DNA of 64,000 bases from P36-A1 sp049478495 (lineage in GTDB: Bacteria; Bacillota_I; Bacilli_A; JAJDGJ01): NCBI RefSeq assembly GCF_049478495.1, contig NZ_CP168083.1:1736001-1800000 (forward strand). Reading direction: 5' to 3'. Made by a program: the position numbers and the translations under genes. The stretch's first letter is position 1. Every line of letters starts with the position of its first letter. Below are positions 8,679 through 16,127 of this stretch, one piece after another. The notes under the pieces were generated by a model, which saw only the letters and a program-made list of their open reading frames with translations, was not told the origin of the DNA and searched no databases.

Positions 8679-8707
8679 TTGAATTTAGTTGTTTTATTAG
8701 TTATACT
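8679..8707 (+). promoter_or_regulatory. promoter of the hemC-cobA-hemD operon
   Basis: -35 TTGAAT (8679-8684), 17-base spacer, -10 TATACT (8702-8707). Predicted start near 8714, giving a leader of about 95 bases that opens with the hairpin at 8719-8772. Confidence 0.6.
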
Positions 8708-8718
8708 ATTAGTGAGTG

Positions 8719-8772
8719 AAAGTTACAAAGTTATTGATCTAGTACATACTAGTCTTTTTTGTGACTTTTTTG
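8719..8772 (+). promoter_or_regulatory. attenuator-like hairpin in the hem leader
   Basis: AAAGTTACAAAG (8719-8730) pairs with CTTTTTTGTGACTTT (8754-8768) with one bulge, and the loop holds a smaller CTAGT/ACTAG helix. It is followed by a U-rich run (TTTTTTGTT). Because there is no plus-strand gene upstream, a terminator-like structure here would act inside the leader. No known riboswitch motif was recognised. Confidence 0.4.
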
Positions 8773-8808
8773 TTATGTTTCAATTTAAAGAAAGAAGGAA
8801 ATAACTAA

Positions 8809-11160
8809 ATGAAAACTATTGTTATTGGCGCTAGAGCCAGCAACCTAGCTATGATTCAAGCTAACATTATTAAGGACGAGCTTCTAGCCTTTAATCCCAA
8901 TATTTCAGTTGATATTGTTTCTATGACTACTAAAGGTGATCAAAGACTAGATATTAACTGGAAAACTTCTAATGAATCACTAAAGGGATTATTTACAACA
9001 GAGTTAGAAAAAGCTTTATTGGAAAATGAAATAGATATTGCTGTTCACTCATTAAAAGATATGCCTACTGATTTTGATAAGCGCTTAGAAATTGCTGCTT
9101 ATTTAAATCAATGTGATGAAAGGGATGCCTTTGTAAGTGATAAATATAATAGTATTATGGATTTACCTATTGGTGCTGTTGTTGGTACTAGTGCTATTAG
9201 ACGTGAATTACAAATTCTTCAAATGAGACCTGATGTTACTTGTAAAGTAATTAGAGGTAATGTTGAAACACGTTTAAATAAAATGTTGAGTGGTGAATAT
9301 GATGCTATTATTTTAGCTGCTGCTGGCTTAATCAGAACTAATAATACTAAATACATGAAGCAGTGTTTTAATGAGGATGAAATGTTATCTGCTTCAGGTC
9401 AGGGTATTTTGTGTGTTCAAACTAGAAGAGATGACTTTTATATAAAAGAGTTGATTAAACCTATGATTGATCCTAATACTAGATTAAAAGCGATAGTAGA
9501 GCGTACTTTCTCACGAATTTTTGATGGTGGCTGTACTACTCCTATGGGATGTAATGCTACAATTGATGGTGATCGTATTACTTTTAAAGGTATGTATTAT
9601 AGAGATAATATTAGATATGATGGTTATGTTGAAGGTTACACTTATGAAAATGCAGCTATTTCATATCGATTGTCTAATCAAATTAAAAAACAGTATATCA
9701 AAAATCCTGGTAAGGTTTATTTAGTTGGTTCTGGTCCTGGTGATCCTAGTTTACTAACAATTAAGGCAAGAGAAGTTTTAGAACAAGCTGATTGTGTATT
9801 ATATGATCGTCTTGTTAGTGAACAAGTTTTAAGCCTAGTTAAAGATTCTGCAAAGCTTGTCTATGTTGGTAAAGAAAGTCATGAAGGTGGTTTATCTCAA
9901 GCATTAATTAATGAGCAAATTGCTAATGCTGCCTTTGATCATAAAATTGTAGTTCGTTTAAAAAGTGGTGATCCTTTTATCTTTGGTAGAGGTTATGAAG
10001 AGATTCAAGCTATAAGTCAATATAATATTAATTTTGAAATTGTTCCTGGAATATCTAGCTTTATTGGTGCTAGTGCATATAGTGGTATACCTCTTACAGA
10101 TCGAAATAATTCTAGTTCTATTCATGTCTTTTCAGGACATTCTAAAAGACAAGAAGCTGACTTAGATTTTGCAACTATTGCAAAACTAGAAGGTACTTTG
10201 ATATTTTTTATGTCTATAAAAAGTATTAAAGATATTGTTGAAAACTTAATTGAAAATGGTAGAAGCCATGAAGATCCAATTGCTTTTATTGAAAATGCTA
10301 CTACTAATGATCAACGTGTTATTATTTCTAATTTTGAACAAATATTACATACAAATATTACTACTAGAATTAAAGCACCTGCTATTATTGTAATGGGTGA
10401 TGTTGTCTCTTTATATGAAAAAGCAACTTGGTTTAATACCGAACAAAAGCTTACTTTGCTTTGTACAAGAGAACAAATACATTTCTCAAGTTTTGAAACA
10501 ACTGCTAAAGAATATGGTTTTAATGCTTTAAGTGCTCCTATGATTAATGTTATTGAAATCAAAGATGCTGTTAAAGATGTAAATAAGTATGATATTGTTT
10601 TATTTAATTCAGCTAATGGTGTTAAGTATTTTATTAAGCAATATGGTAGTAACTGTATTGAGAATGTCTTAATTGGAGCTGTTGGATCTAAAACAAAAGA
10701 ATTACTTGAAGAACTTGATATTAAGGTTGATATTATGCCTAAGGTATTTAATATGGATATGTTGCTTGAAAAAGTTATTGAAAAGTATGCAGACAAATCT
10801 ATTTTAGTTATTAATTCTAATGCATCTAAATTTGATATTAATAAGTGGCAACGTCGTTGTGATAATATTATTGAACAATTAATTACTTACGATACTATTA
10901 GTGTTAAATCAAATGAGACCGTTTTAAAAAATCAAATTCAACATAGTAATGTTATAACATTTTTCTCAGCAAGTGGAGTTCAATCATTTTTAAATAATAT
11001 TAACTACCACAGTGAGATTTTAGATTCTAAAAAAATCGCTTCTATTGGACCATTTACTACTAAAGCTTTACAAGATTATGGTATAGTGGTTGATATTGAA
11101 GCAGATGTTTCTACACAAGAAGGTTTAATTCATAAGATAAAGGAGTATTATAATGTTTAG
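8809..11160 (+). CDS. trifunctional HemC-CobA-HemD (hydroxymethylbilane synthase / uroporphyrinogen III C-methyltransferase / uroporphyrinogen III synthase)
   Basis: A 783-aa fusion. Residues 1-295 are porphobilinogen deaminase: GARASNLAMIQANI, KGLFTTELEKALL, AVHSLKDMPT and GGCTTPMGC, where Cys242 matches the dipyrromethane-binding cysteine of E. coli HemC. Residues 301-545 are SUMT: KVYLVGSGPGDPSLLTIKA, RLKSGDPFIFGRGYEE, IVPGISSFIGASAYSGIP. Residues 548-783 are a diverged uroporphyrinogen III synthase, ending with ITFFSASGVQSFL and IASIGPFTTKALQDYG. The chain would turn porphobilinogen into precorrin-2 in one polypeptide. RBS AGAAGGA is 9 bases before the ATG. It overlaps hemB by 8 bp. Two-domain CobA-HemD fusions are common; this triple form is rarer. 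Confidence 0.94.
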   Translation: MKTIVIGARASNLAMIQANIIKDELLAFNPNISVDIVSMTTKGDQRLDINWKTSNESLKGLFTTELEKALLENEIDIAVHSLKDMPTDFDKRLEIAAYLNQCDERDAFVSDKYNSIMDLPIGAVVGTSAIRRELQILQMRPDVTCKVIRGNVETRLNKMLSGEYDAIILAAAGLIRTNNTKYMKQCFNEDEMLSASGQGILCVQTRRDDFYIKELIKPMIDPNTRLKAIVERTFSRIFDGGCTTPMGCNATIDGDRITFKGMYYRDNIRYDGYVEGYTYENAAISYRLSNQIKKQYIKNPGKVYLVGSGPGDPSLLTIKAREVLEQADCVLYDRLVSEQVLSLVKDSAKLVYVGKESHEGGLSQALINEQIANAAFDHKIVVRLKSGDPFIFGRGYEEIQAISQYNINFEIVPGISSFIGASAYSGIPLTDRNNSSSIHVFSGHSKRQEADLDFATIAKLEGTLIFFMSIKSIKDIVENLIENGRSHEDPIAFIENATTNDQRVIISNFEQILHTNITTRIKAPAIIVMGDVVSLYEKATWFNTEQKLTLLCTREQIHFSSFETTAKEYGFNALSAPMINVIEIKDAVKDVNKYDIVLFNSANGVKYFIKQYGSNCIENVLIGAVGSKTKELLEELDIKVDIMPKVFNMDMLLEKVIEKYADKSILVINSNASKFDINKWQRRCDNIIEQLITYDTISVKSNETVLKNQIQHSNVITFFSASGVQSFLNNINYHSEILDSKKIASIGPFTTKALQDYGIVVDIEADVSTQEGLIHKIKEYYNV

Positions 11161-12124
11161 AAGATTTAAAAGAAATAGAGTTAATCAACAAGTAAGAGAT
11201 TTAGTTAGTGATGTATATTTAAGTAAGAAAGACTTAATCTATCCTATATTTATTACCGAAGAAGAAAATGTATATGCTGAAATAGCTAGTATGCCTAATC
11301 AATACCACTACAGTATTGATAAATTACATATTATTGTTGATAAGTTAAAAGATGCTAAAGTAGATAAGGTTTTACTTTTTGGAATTCCTAATCATAAAGA
11401 TGGTATAGGTACAAGTGCCTATGATAATAATGGTATTATTCAAAAAGGTACTAGAAAACTTAAAGAGTTAAACCCTAATCTTTTCATTATTACTGATGTT
11501 TGTATGTGTGAATATACTGATCATGGTCATTGTGGTATTTTAGATGATCATAATGTTATTGATAATGATAAAACTATTGAAGTTCTAGCTAAAATTGCAT
11601 TATCTCATGTAGAAGCTGGAAGCGATATGATAGCTCCAAGTGATATGGCCGATGGAAGAGTTCAAGCTATTAGAAATAATCTAGATGAACATGGCTATAA
11701 ATATATCCCTATTATGTCTTATAGTGCTAAATATGCATCTAGTTATTATGGTCCTTTTAGAGATGCTGCTGGTTCTGCTCCTTCTTTTGGTGATCGTAAA
11801 TATTATCAAATGGATTATCGAAATACCCATTTAGGAGTAGATGAAGCTTTAAATGATATTGATGAAGGTGCTGATATTGTTATTGTTAAGCCAGCTTTAG
11901 TATACTTAGATATCGTTGCTAAAATAAAAAGTAGTGTAAATATACCTGTTTGTGTTTATAATGTTTCAGGTGAATATGCCATGGTTGAAACAGCAGCTAG
12001 TGCAGGATTAATTGATAAAAAAGGTATTGTCATGGAGACAATGTATGCTTTTAAAAGAGCGGGCGCAAGTATGATTATTACTTATTTTGCTTTAGATGTT
12101 GCTAAATATTTAGATGAAGAATAA
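11153..12124 (+). CDS. hemB: delta-aminolevulinic acid dehydratase (porphobilinogen synthase)
   Basis: A 323-aa enzyme joining two aminolevulinates into porphobilinogen. The zinc site is present (DVCMCEYTDHGHCG, three cysteines), the first Schiff-base lysine is in PIMSYSAKYASSYYGPFR and the second in IVKPALVYLDI; SDMADGRVQAIR is also conserved. It is zinc- rather than magnesium-only dependent by that cysteine set. It starts 8 bp inside the fusion gene (RBS AAAGGAG) and its end overlaps the region just before the precorrin-2 dehydrogenase, so all four genes form one operon. Confidence 0.96.
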   Translation: MFRRFKRNRVNQQVRDLVSDVYLSKKDLIYPIFITEEENVYAEIASMPNQYHYSIDKLHIIVDKLKDAKVDKVLLFGIPNHKDGIGTSAYDNNGIIQKGTRKLKELNPNLFIITDVCMCEYTDHGHCGILDDHNVIDNDKTIEVLAKIALSHVEAGSDMIAPSDMADGRVQAIRNNLDEHGYKYIPIMSYSAKYASSYYGPFRDAAGSAPSFGDRKYYQMDYRNTHLGVDEALNDIDEGADIVIVKPALVYLDIVAKIKSSVNIPVCVYNVSGEYAMVETAASAGLIDKKGIVMETMYAFKRAGASMIITYFALDVAKYLDEE

Positions 12125-12128
12125 TTTT

Positions 12129-12563
12129 ATGATGGTTGGTCTAAACTTGACTAACAAAAATATTTTAATTGTTGGTGGTGGAAAGATATCTTTAAGAAAA
12201 ACTAAAAAACTATTATCATATAATGTTAATATAACAGTTCTAGCTTTAGATTTTTTAGATTCATTTAATGAATTAAAAATAACATTAATTAAGGATGCTT
12301 ATGATAAAAAATATTTAGATAATATTGATATTGTATTTGCTGCTACAGATAATGCAGCTTTAAATGATCTTATTATTAATGATGCTACAAAAATAAATAT
12401 TTTAAGTAATAATAGTACTAGTCAAAGTAATATGGATTTTAAGATGATTGCTAGCTTTGAGTTTGATAATATTACTGTTGGTGTTAATGATAATAGTAGT
12501 GTTTCAGCCTCTAAACAATTAAAAAATGATATAAAGGAGTATTTATATGAAAATAAGCACTAA
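12129..12563 (+). CDS. precorrin-2 dehydrogenase (SirC / CysG N-domain / Met8-like)
   Basis: About 144 aa. It has the N-terminal Rossmann motif NILIVGGGKISLRKTKKLL and the family stretch DIVFAATDNAALNDLI, followed by FKMIASFEFDNITVGV, matching the dehydrogenase part of sirohaem synthases. It oxidises precorrin-2 to sirohydrochlorin with NAD, which in an organism with cbi genes feeds cobalt insertion or sirohaem. The frame is open to an ATG at 12114 inside hemB; I prefer 12129 since GAAGAA then sits about 9 bases upstream and the protein begins as relatives do. A separate chelatase (CbiK/CbiX) is not seen here. The C-terminal Met8 helical domain is short. Confidence 0.85.
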   Translation: MMVGLNLTNKNILIVGGGKISLRKTKKLLSYNVNITVLALDFLDSFNELKITLIKDAYDKKYLDNIDIVFAATDNAALNDLIINDATKINILSNNSTSQSNMDFKMIASFEFDNITVGVNDNSSVSASKQLKNDIKEYLYENKH

Positions 12564-13035
12564 AACTGGTGATTTTACTACTACAGCAGTAAAAGGCGGA
12601 CGTATTTCTAAAGCTAGCATTAGGGTTGATGCCTATGGTAGTATTGATGAATTATTATCATTAATTGGCTTTGTACATTTTTATGTTGATGAAGAATATA
12701 AAGATCAACTTAATATCATTATGGACAATTTAAGAATTATCATTAAGGAGTTAGCAAACACTACAAGTTTGTGTTTGTTAGAACAAAAAAACTTAGAAGA
12801 ACTTGAAAATACTAATGATATATTAAAAGAAAATTGTCAAAATATTAAACTATTTCAAAGAGTGATTGGAAATATACCTTATTTACATATTAATCATACA
12901 AGAACAGTCACAAGAAGAGTAGAACGTAAAGTAGTGTTGTTAGCTGAACATGAAAGTGTAAATCAAATTACTTTAAGCTATTTGAATCGATTAAGTGACT
13001 ATTTTTTCCTACTATCACAAATTTATAATAATTAA
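12547..13035 (+). CDS. PduO-type cob(I)alamin adenosyltransferase
   Basis: A 162-aa protein that would transfer the adenosyl group of ATP to cob(I)alamin. The ATP-binding N-terminus KTGDFTTTAVKGGRISK, the RVDAYGSIDELLSLIG segment, and the C-terminal TRTVTRRVERKVV and LSYLNRLSDYFFLL are the PduO/MMAB signature. It is shorter than usual (about 190 aa), lacking the glycine-rich LPGG segment normally just before the TRTV helix, so activity is likely but not certain. It overlaps the dehydrogenase by 17 bp with RBS AAAGGAG, ties the hem operon to cobalamin, and is followed by a terminator. Confidence 0.85.
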   Translation: MKISTKTGDFTTTAVKGGRISKASIRVDAYGSIDELLSLIGFVHFYVDEEYKDQLNIIMDNLRIIIKELANTTSLCLLEQKNLEELENTNDILKENCQNIKLFQRVIGNIPYLHINHTRTVTRRVERKVVLLAEHESVNQITLSYLNRLSDYFFLLSQIYNN

Positions 13036-13036
13036 T

Positions 13037-13082
13037 ATAAAAAAGAGTTTTGTTTTTTGAAAAGGAAACAAAGCTCTTTTGC
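13037..13082 (+). terminator. terminator of the hem operon
   Basis: AAAAGAGTTTTGTTT pairs with AAACAAAGCTCTTTT, directly after the adenosyltransferase stop, with a short T-rich tail. Its symmetry lets it also serve the converging membrane-protein gene. Confidence 0.75.
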
Positions 13083-13092
13083 TATTTATATT

Positions 13093-14046
13093 CTAATGAT
13101 TATTTAATTTTTTAATTTTTTGAAGTAAATTAATAGAAATTATTGCATACAAAATTGTCGAACCAATAAGACCAACAATACTCATAGTATCTATACTTTT
13201 ATTAATACTTTCAAAAAGAATGAAGTATAAAAGACTAGAGAATTGGATTATAATTGGATAAAGTAAGTTATTATATTTCTTGTAGACATAATATGCTAAG
13301 CTAGTAATAGTAAAATAAAATGGAATACTAATTAATAACAATACAATTTCTTCTTTAAAATCAATGCTTGAAATATTAAACATCTGCCAAAAAATACTCA
13401 TAAAAGTAATAATTATGATACTGCTAATAACTGAAAAGTTGTTTAACACCTTTTTTTGCAAATAAAATCTAAAGGCAAATTCAAGTAAAAATATATTTAA
13501 AAATAAAATAGGTATTGATACAATAAACTGCATAAGCAATGTTGGAATATTGCTTAGTTCTTTTATAATAAAGGGATTGTTACCAGTAATAAAAATAGAA
13601 TTAAAGATAATATTTAACGCCACTGTTAATAAAGATACTAACAGAAATGACTTTAAATTTATATTACTAAAATTTGCTAATCCAACATCTGCTAATTGAT
13701 GATTTTTCTTCAATTTCAAAATAGTATAATAGAATAACAAGTAGATTATAATAAGCACTACACCTACTAAATCAATGGTATTAGTATTAAAAACAAATAT
13801 AAAGACTATACTAGCTATTATTAATACTACTGAAATTATTATCATTCTAGTAAAATCTATTGGTAATGATTTATCTTTTGCGCCTATACTGCTAAGTATA
13901 GCGCATAATGGTGGAATAAATGATGCTAAAAATGATATCCATGAATCACTTAATTCTTTAGAAAACAGCATTTCTTTTAAAACAAATATTATAAAGTAAC
14001 TTATTATAAAATATACTGTAAATAATAACAACTCTTTCTTCTTCAT
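13093..14046 (-). CDS. polytopic membrane protein, degenerate CPBP (Abi-like) family
   Basis: 317 aa with about nine hydrophobic helices. The segment LLEFAFRFYLQKKVLNNF at about residue 190 is placed and spaced like motif 1 (EExxxR) of CPBP intramembrane proteases but lacks one of the two glutamates, and the expected histidine motifs are not clear. It may therefore be an inactive relative. RBS AAAGGAG precedes the ATG. It stands alone between the hem operon terminator and decayed genes. Function unknown; CPBP proteins have been linked to CAAX processing, bacteriocin self-protection and signalling. Confidence 0.6.
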   Translation of the reverse strand: MKKKELLLFTVYFIISYFIIFVLKEMLFSKELSDSWISFLASFIPPLCAILSSIGAKDKSLPIDFTRMIIISVVLIIASIVFIFVFNTNTIDLVGVVLIIIYLLFYYTILKLKKNHQLADVGLANFSNINLKSFLLVSLLTVALNIIFNSIFITGNNPFIIKELSNIPTLLMQFIVSIPILFLNIFLLEFAFRFYLQKKVLNNFSVISSIIIITFMSIFWQMFNISSIDFKEEIVLLLISIPFYFTITSLAYYVYKKYNNLLYPIIIQFSSLLYFILFESINKSIDTMSIVGLIGSTILYAIISINLLQKIKKLNNH

Positions 14047-14189
14047 AAGAAAACTCCTTTAAATGTATAATAATATATATTTATCTCATATAATTACATT
14101 GTACATTTTTGTTAACTATTTGTATATATTATTTTGATATTTAGTTAGTAGTTTTATATTTTTATGTTTCTATTAAAAATATAATTAAA

Positions 14190-14463
14190 TTATGCATTAT
14201 AGGCAGTATTAAATATTGCTAAAATTTCTTTTTCTGTTAGTACTTTATACTCGACATCTTTAATTGCTGATTTAGCAATTAAAGGCAACATTATACTCTT
14301 TTACTAATTTAGAACCTTCTAGCACTTTATCATAAGTTGAATTTGCCATAACATTTGATAGCTCAATAATCTTCTTATTGTTCTTTTGTAGTATTTTTAT
14401 TACCTGATCATATACACCATTCTTTTTTATAGCGTTTTTACCATATGTAAAATCAATATTCAT
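14190..14463 (-). pseudogene. remnant of iron-containing (butanol/YqhD-type) alcohol dehydrogenase
   Basis: The minus strand begins with MNIDFTYGKNAIKKNGVYDQ and continues VIKILQKNNKKIIELS, TYDKVLEGSKLVKEYNV, which matches the N-terminal Rossmann half of NADPH-dependent butanol dehydrogenases with a short internal loss after the first few residues. It then shifts frame at about 14275 and ends with IAKSAIKDVEYKVLTEKEIL and AIFNTAYNA, resembling the extreme C-terminus of the same family. The iron-binding middle, about 280 residues, is missing. A good RBS AAAGGAG remains before the ATG at 14463. So a large internal deletion inactivated this gene. Confidence 0.7.
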
Positions 14464-14499
14464 AATTGCTCCTTTCCTGTACATGTGTACATTTATTTT

Positions 14500-14859
14500 T
14501 TATTCTACTTCAATTCTATTGTATTCTTCATCTGTAACAGCTTCTAACCATTCATTAGATGAATCAATTGCTGGAAATTCAATAGCAATATGTGAAAACC
14601 AGTTATTACTTGTTGCTCCATGCCAATGTTTAACTCTAGATGCTATTACCACAACATCATTTGGATAAAGTTTTTTTACATCCTTATTCCACTCTTGATA
14701 ATATCCTTGTCCTGCTGTACAAAGTAATATTTAACCACCATTATGATAAATATGCCAATTATTACGACATCTAGGCTCAAAAGTAACATTATCATCACCA
14801 ATATAAAAAACCATTTTACTTTTAATTCTTTTAAAGTATTCATTTAAACTACTCCTCAT
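14500..14859 (-). pseudogene. cupin-domain protein relic with in-frame stop
   Basis: Minus-strand frame from the ATG at 14859: VTFEPRCRNNWHIYHNGG, then a TAA at 14731-14733, then ILLCTAGQGYYQEWNKDVKK, LYPNDVVVIASRVKHWHGAT, SNNWFSHIAIEF and NEWLEAVTDEEY. These are the two cupin motifs of small carboxymuconolactone-associated cupins, with metal-binding histidines in WHIYH and HWHGAT. The stop replaces the glutamine found in relatives. The normal N-terminal 30-40 residues are also missing. It is separated from the alcohol dehydrogenase relic by 36 bp and was probably its operon partner. Confidence 0.8.
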
Positions 14860-14903
14860 TTAATAATCTAAGTAAAATCTCATTATCTTACTTACCAAAA
14901 CTA

Positions 14904-14934
14904 ATGTTACACTCTAAAGCTAACTTTAGTTCAA
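14904..14934 (-). promoter_or_regulatory. second MerR-type promoter/operator with 19-bp spacer
   Basis: Minus strand: -35 TTGAAC (14929-14934), 19-base spacer, -10 TAACAT (14904-14909), with a near-palindrome CTAAAGTTAGCTTTAG in the spacer and no break in the half-sites CTAAAG/CTTTAG. It points to the decayed cupin and alcohol dehydrogenase genes and lies in the divergent gap before the frameshifted merR. Its geometry equals that of the operator at 8494-8524. Confidence 0.8.
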
Positions 14935-15081
14935 TATAATAACTTCAATTATTAAGTACTATTTATGTATAATATAAATAGAGAAATATATATAACTTAA
15001 GATAAACTTACATTATTTAGATAATGCGACATAATACTAAACATTGAGTTAACAATAACTATTAAGAAATGAGGAGTTAAA

Positions 15082-15518
15082 ATGACATATACTATAAATG
15101 AAATATCTAAAAAAGTTAATATTTCAATCTCTACTTTAAGATATTATGATAAAGAAGGATTATTACCATTACTAGATAGGTCTTCTAGTAATAATAGATT
15201 ATTTGATGATTCTGATTTAGAATGTTTAAATATGATTGAGTGTTTAAAAACTACTGGAATGAAACTAAAAGATATTAAGACTTTTTTTGAATGGTGTCAA
15301 CAAGGTGACAGTACAATAAAAAAAAACTAAATCTATTTTTAAAACAGAAAGAAGAAACAATAAAGCTAATTCAACAATTAGAAAAGGCATTAGAACTTAT
15401 CGAGTATAAATGTGAATACTATAAAATTGCTAAACAAAGAAACACTACTAATCTTCTAGGATTAAAAGAAGAATTATCAATGAAATTCTTAAATGATAAT
15501 ATATGTACTCCTAAATAA
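15082..15518 (+). pseudogene. MerR-family regulator frameshifted in an A9 run
   Basis: The first 82 codons give YTINEISKKVNISISTLRYY then DKEGLLPLLDR and KTTGMKLKDIKTFFEWCQQG, the MerR DNA-binding domain. The frame stops at 15328-15330 just after nine consecutive A (15318-15326). One extra A would join it to an open downstream frame reading KLNLFLKQKEETIKLIQQLE and ALELIEYKCEYYKIAKQ up to the TAA at 15516, the usual coiled coil and tail of this MerR subgroup, for a total of 145 aa. RBS GAGGAG is 8-9 bases before the ATG. It may be a pseudogene, a phase-variable gene or a sequencing error; the truncated product could still bind DNA but would not dimerise well. Confidence 0.82.
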
Positions 15519-15527
15519 TATTTTGTT

Positions 15528-15563
15528 AAAGACAAACCTTCAAAAAGGGTTTGTCTTTTATTT
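15528..15563 (+). terminator. terminator after the frameshifted merR
   Basis: AAAGACAAACC pairs with GGTTTGTCTTT around a 9-base loop, followed by TATTTT. It starts 10 bp past the stop of the restored merR frame, which supports that frame as the real gene end. Confidence 0.8.
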
Positions 15564-16127
15564 TAACAACTTCTAAACAAAAATGTAGATCTAGTTCTAG
15601 TAACTATTTTCATATAATAATATTTTATTAATATAACTTATATATATAAATTTAGTTCTATTTTAATTCAAAAAAATATTGTTAAAAAAGAAAAATACAA
15701 TAATATATAATTTTTTTCATAAAATTAAGTCAAAATAATTATTGATAATTACTATTTCGTTAATGATTATATTATTTCATAATGATTTACTAATTTTAGA
15801 AAACATATTAAAGCAAACTAATTATAAAGAATATAACTATAACTTAGAAATAATAGCTTATTTTAAAACATTGTAAGTTTTCTTAGTATATATTGTTAAC
15901 ATTTTATGTTTTATTTACAAGTAATAATAAAACATGTAAAATGCTTATAACTGTATACACTTACTATATTTTACAATTACATTCTATAAAAATAGCTAAA
16001 TATTTTAAGTTTAATCTTAAAAATAAATAAAAATTAAAAAGCTATTTATAATACGATTTGATTAAAAAAAATAAATTTAGTGGATACTAACATCAAATTT
16101 AAATTAATCTACAAAAGGATGTGTAAT
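15564..16127. other. AT-rich stretch without a supported gene
   Basis: About 560 bases. The longest ATG-started frame is some 37 codons at 15762 with no RBS and no signal peptide. I looked here for a lactococcin-972-like or other bacteriocin precursor to go with the transporter that follows and saw none. Confidence 0.6.

Noticed and set aside
15762..15875. 37-codon frame before the bacteriocin-type permease
   Set aside because: No signal or leader peptide, no double-glycine motif, no RBS.
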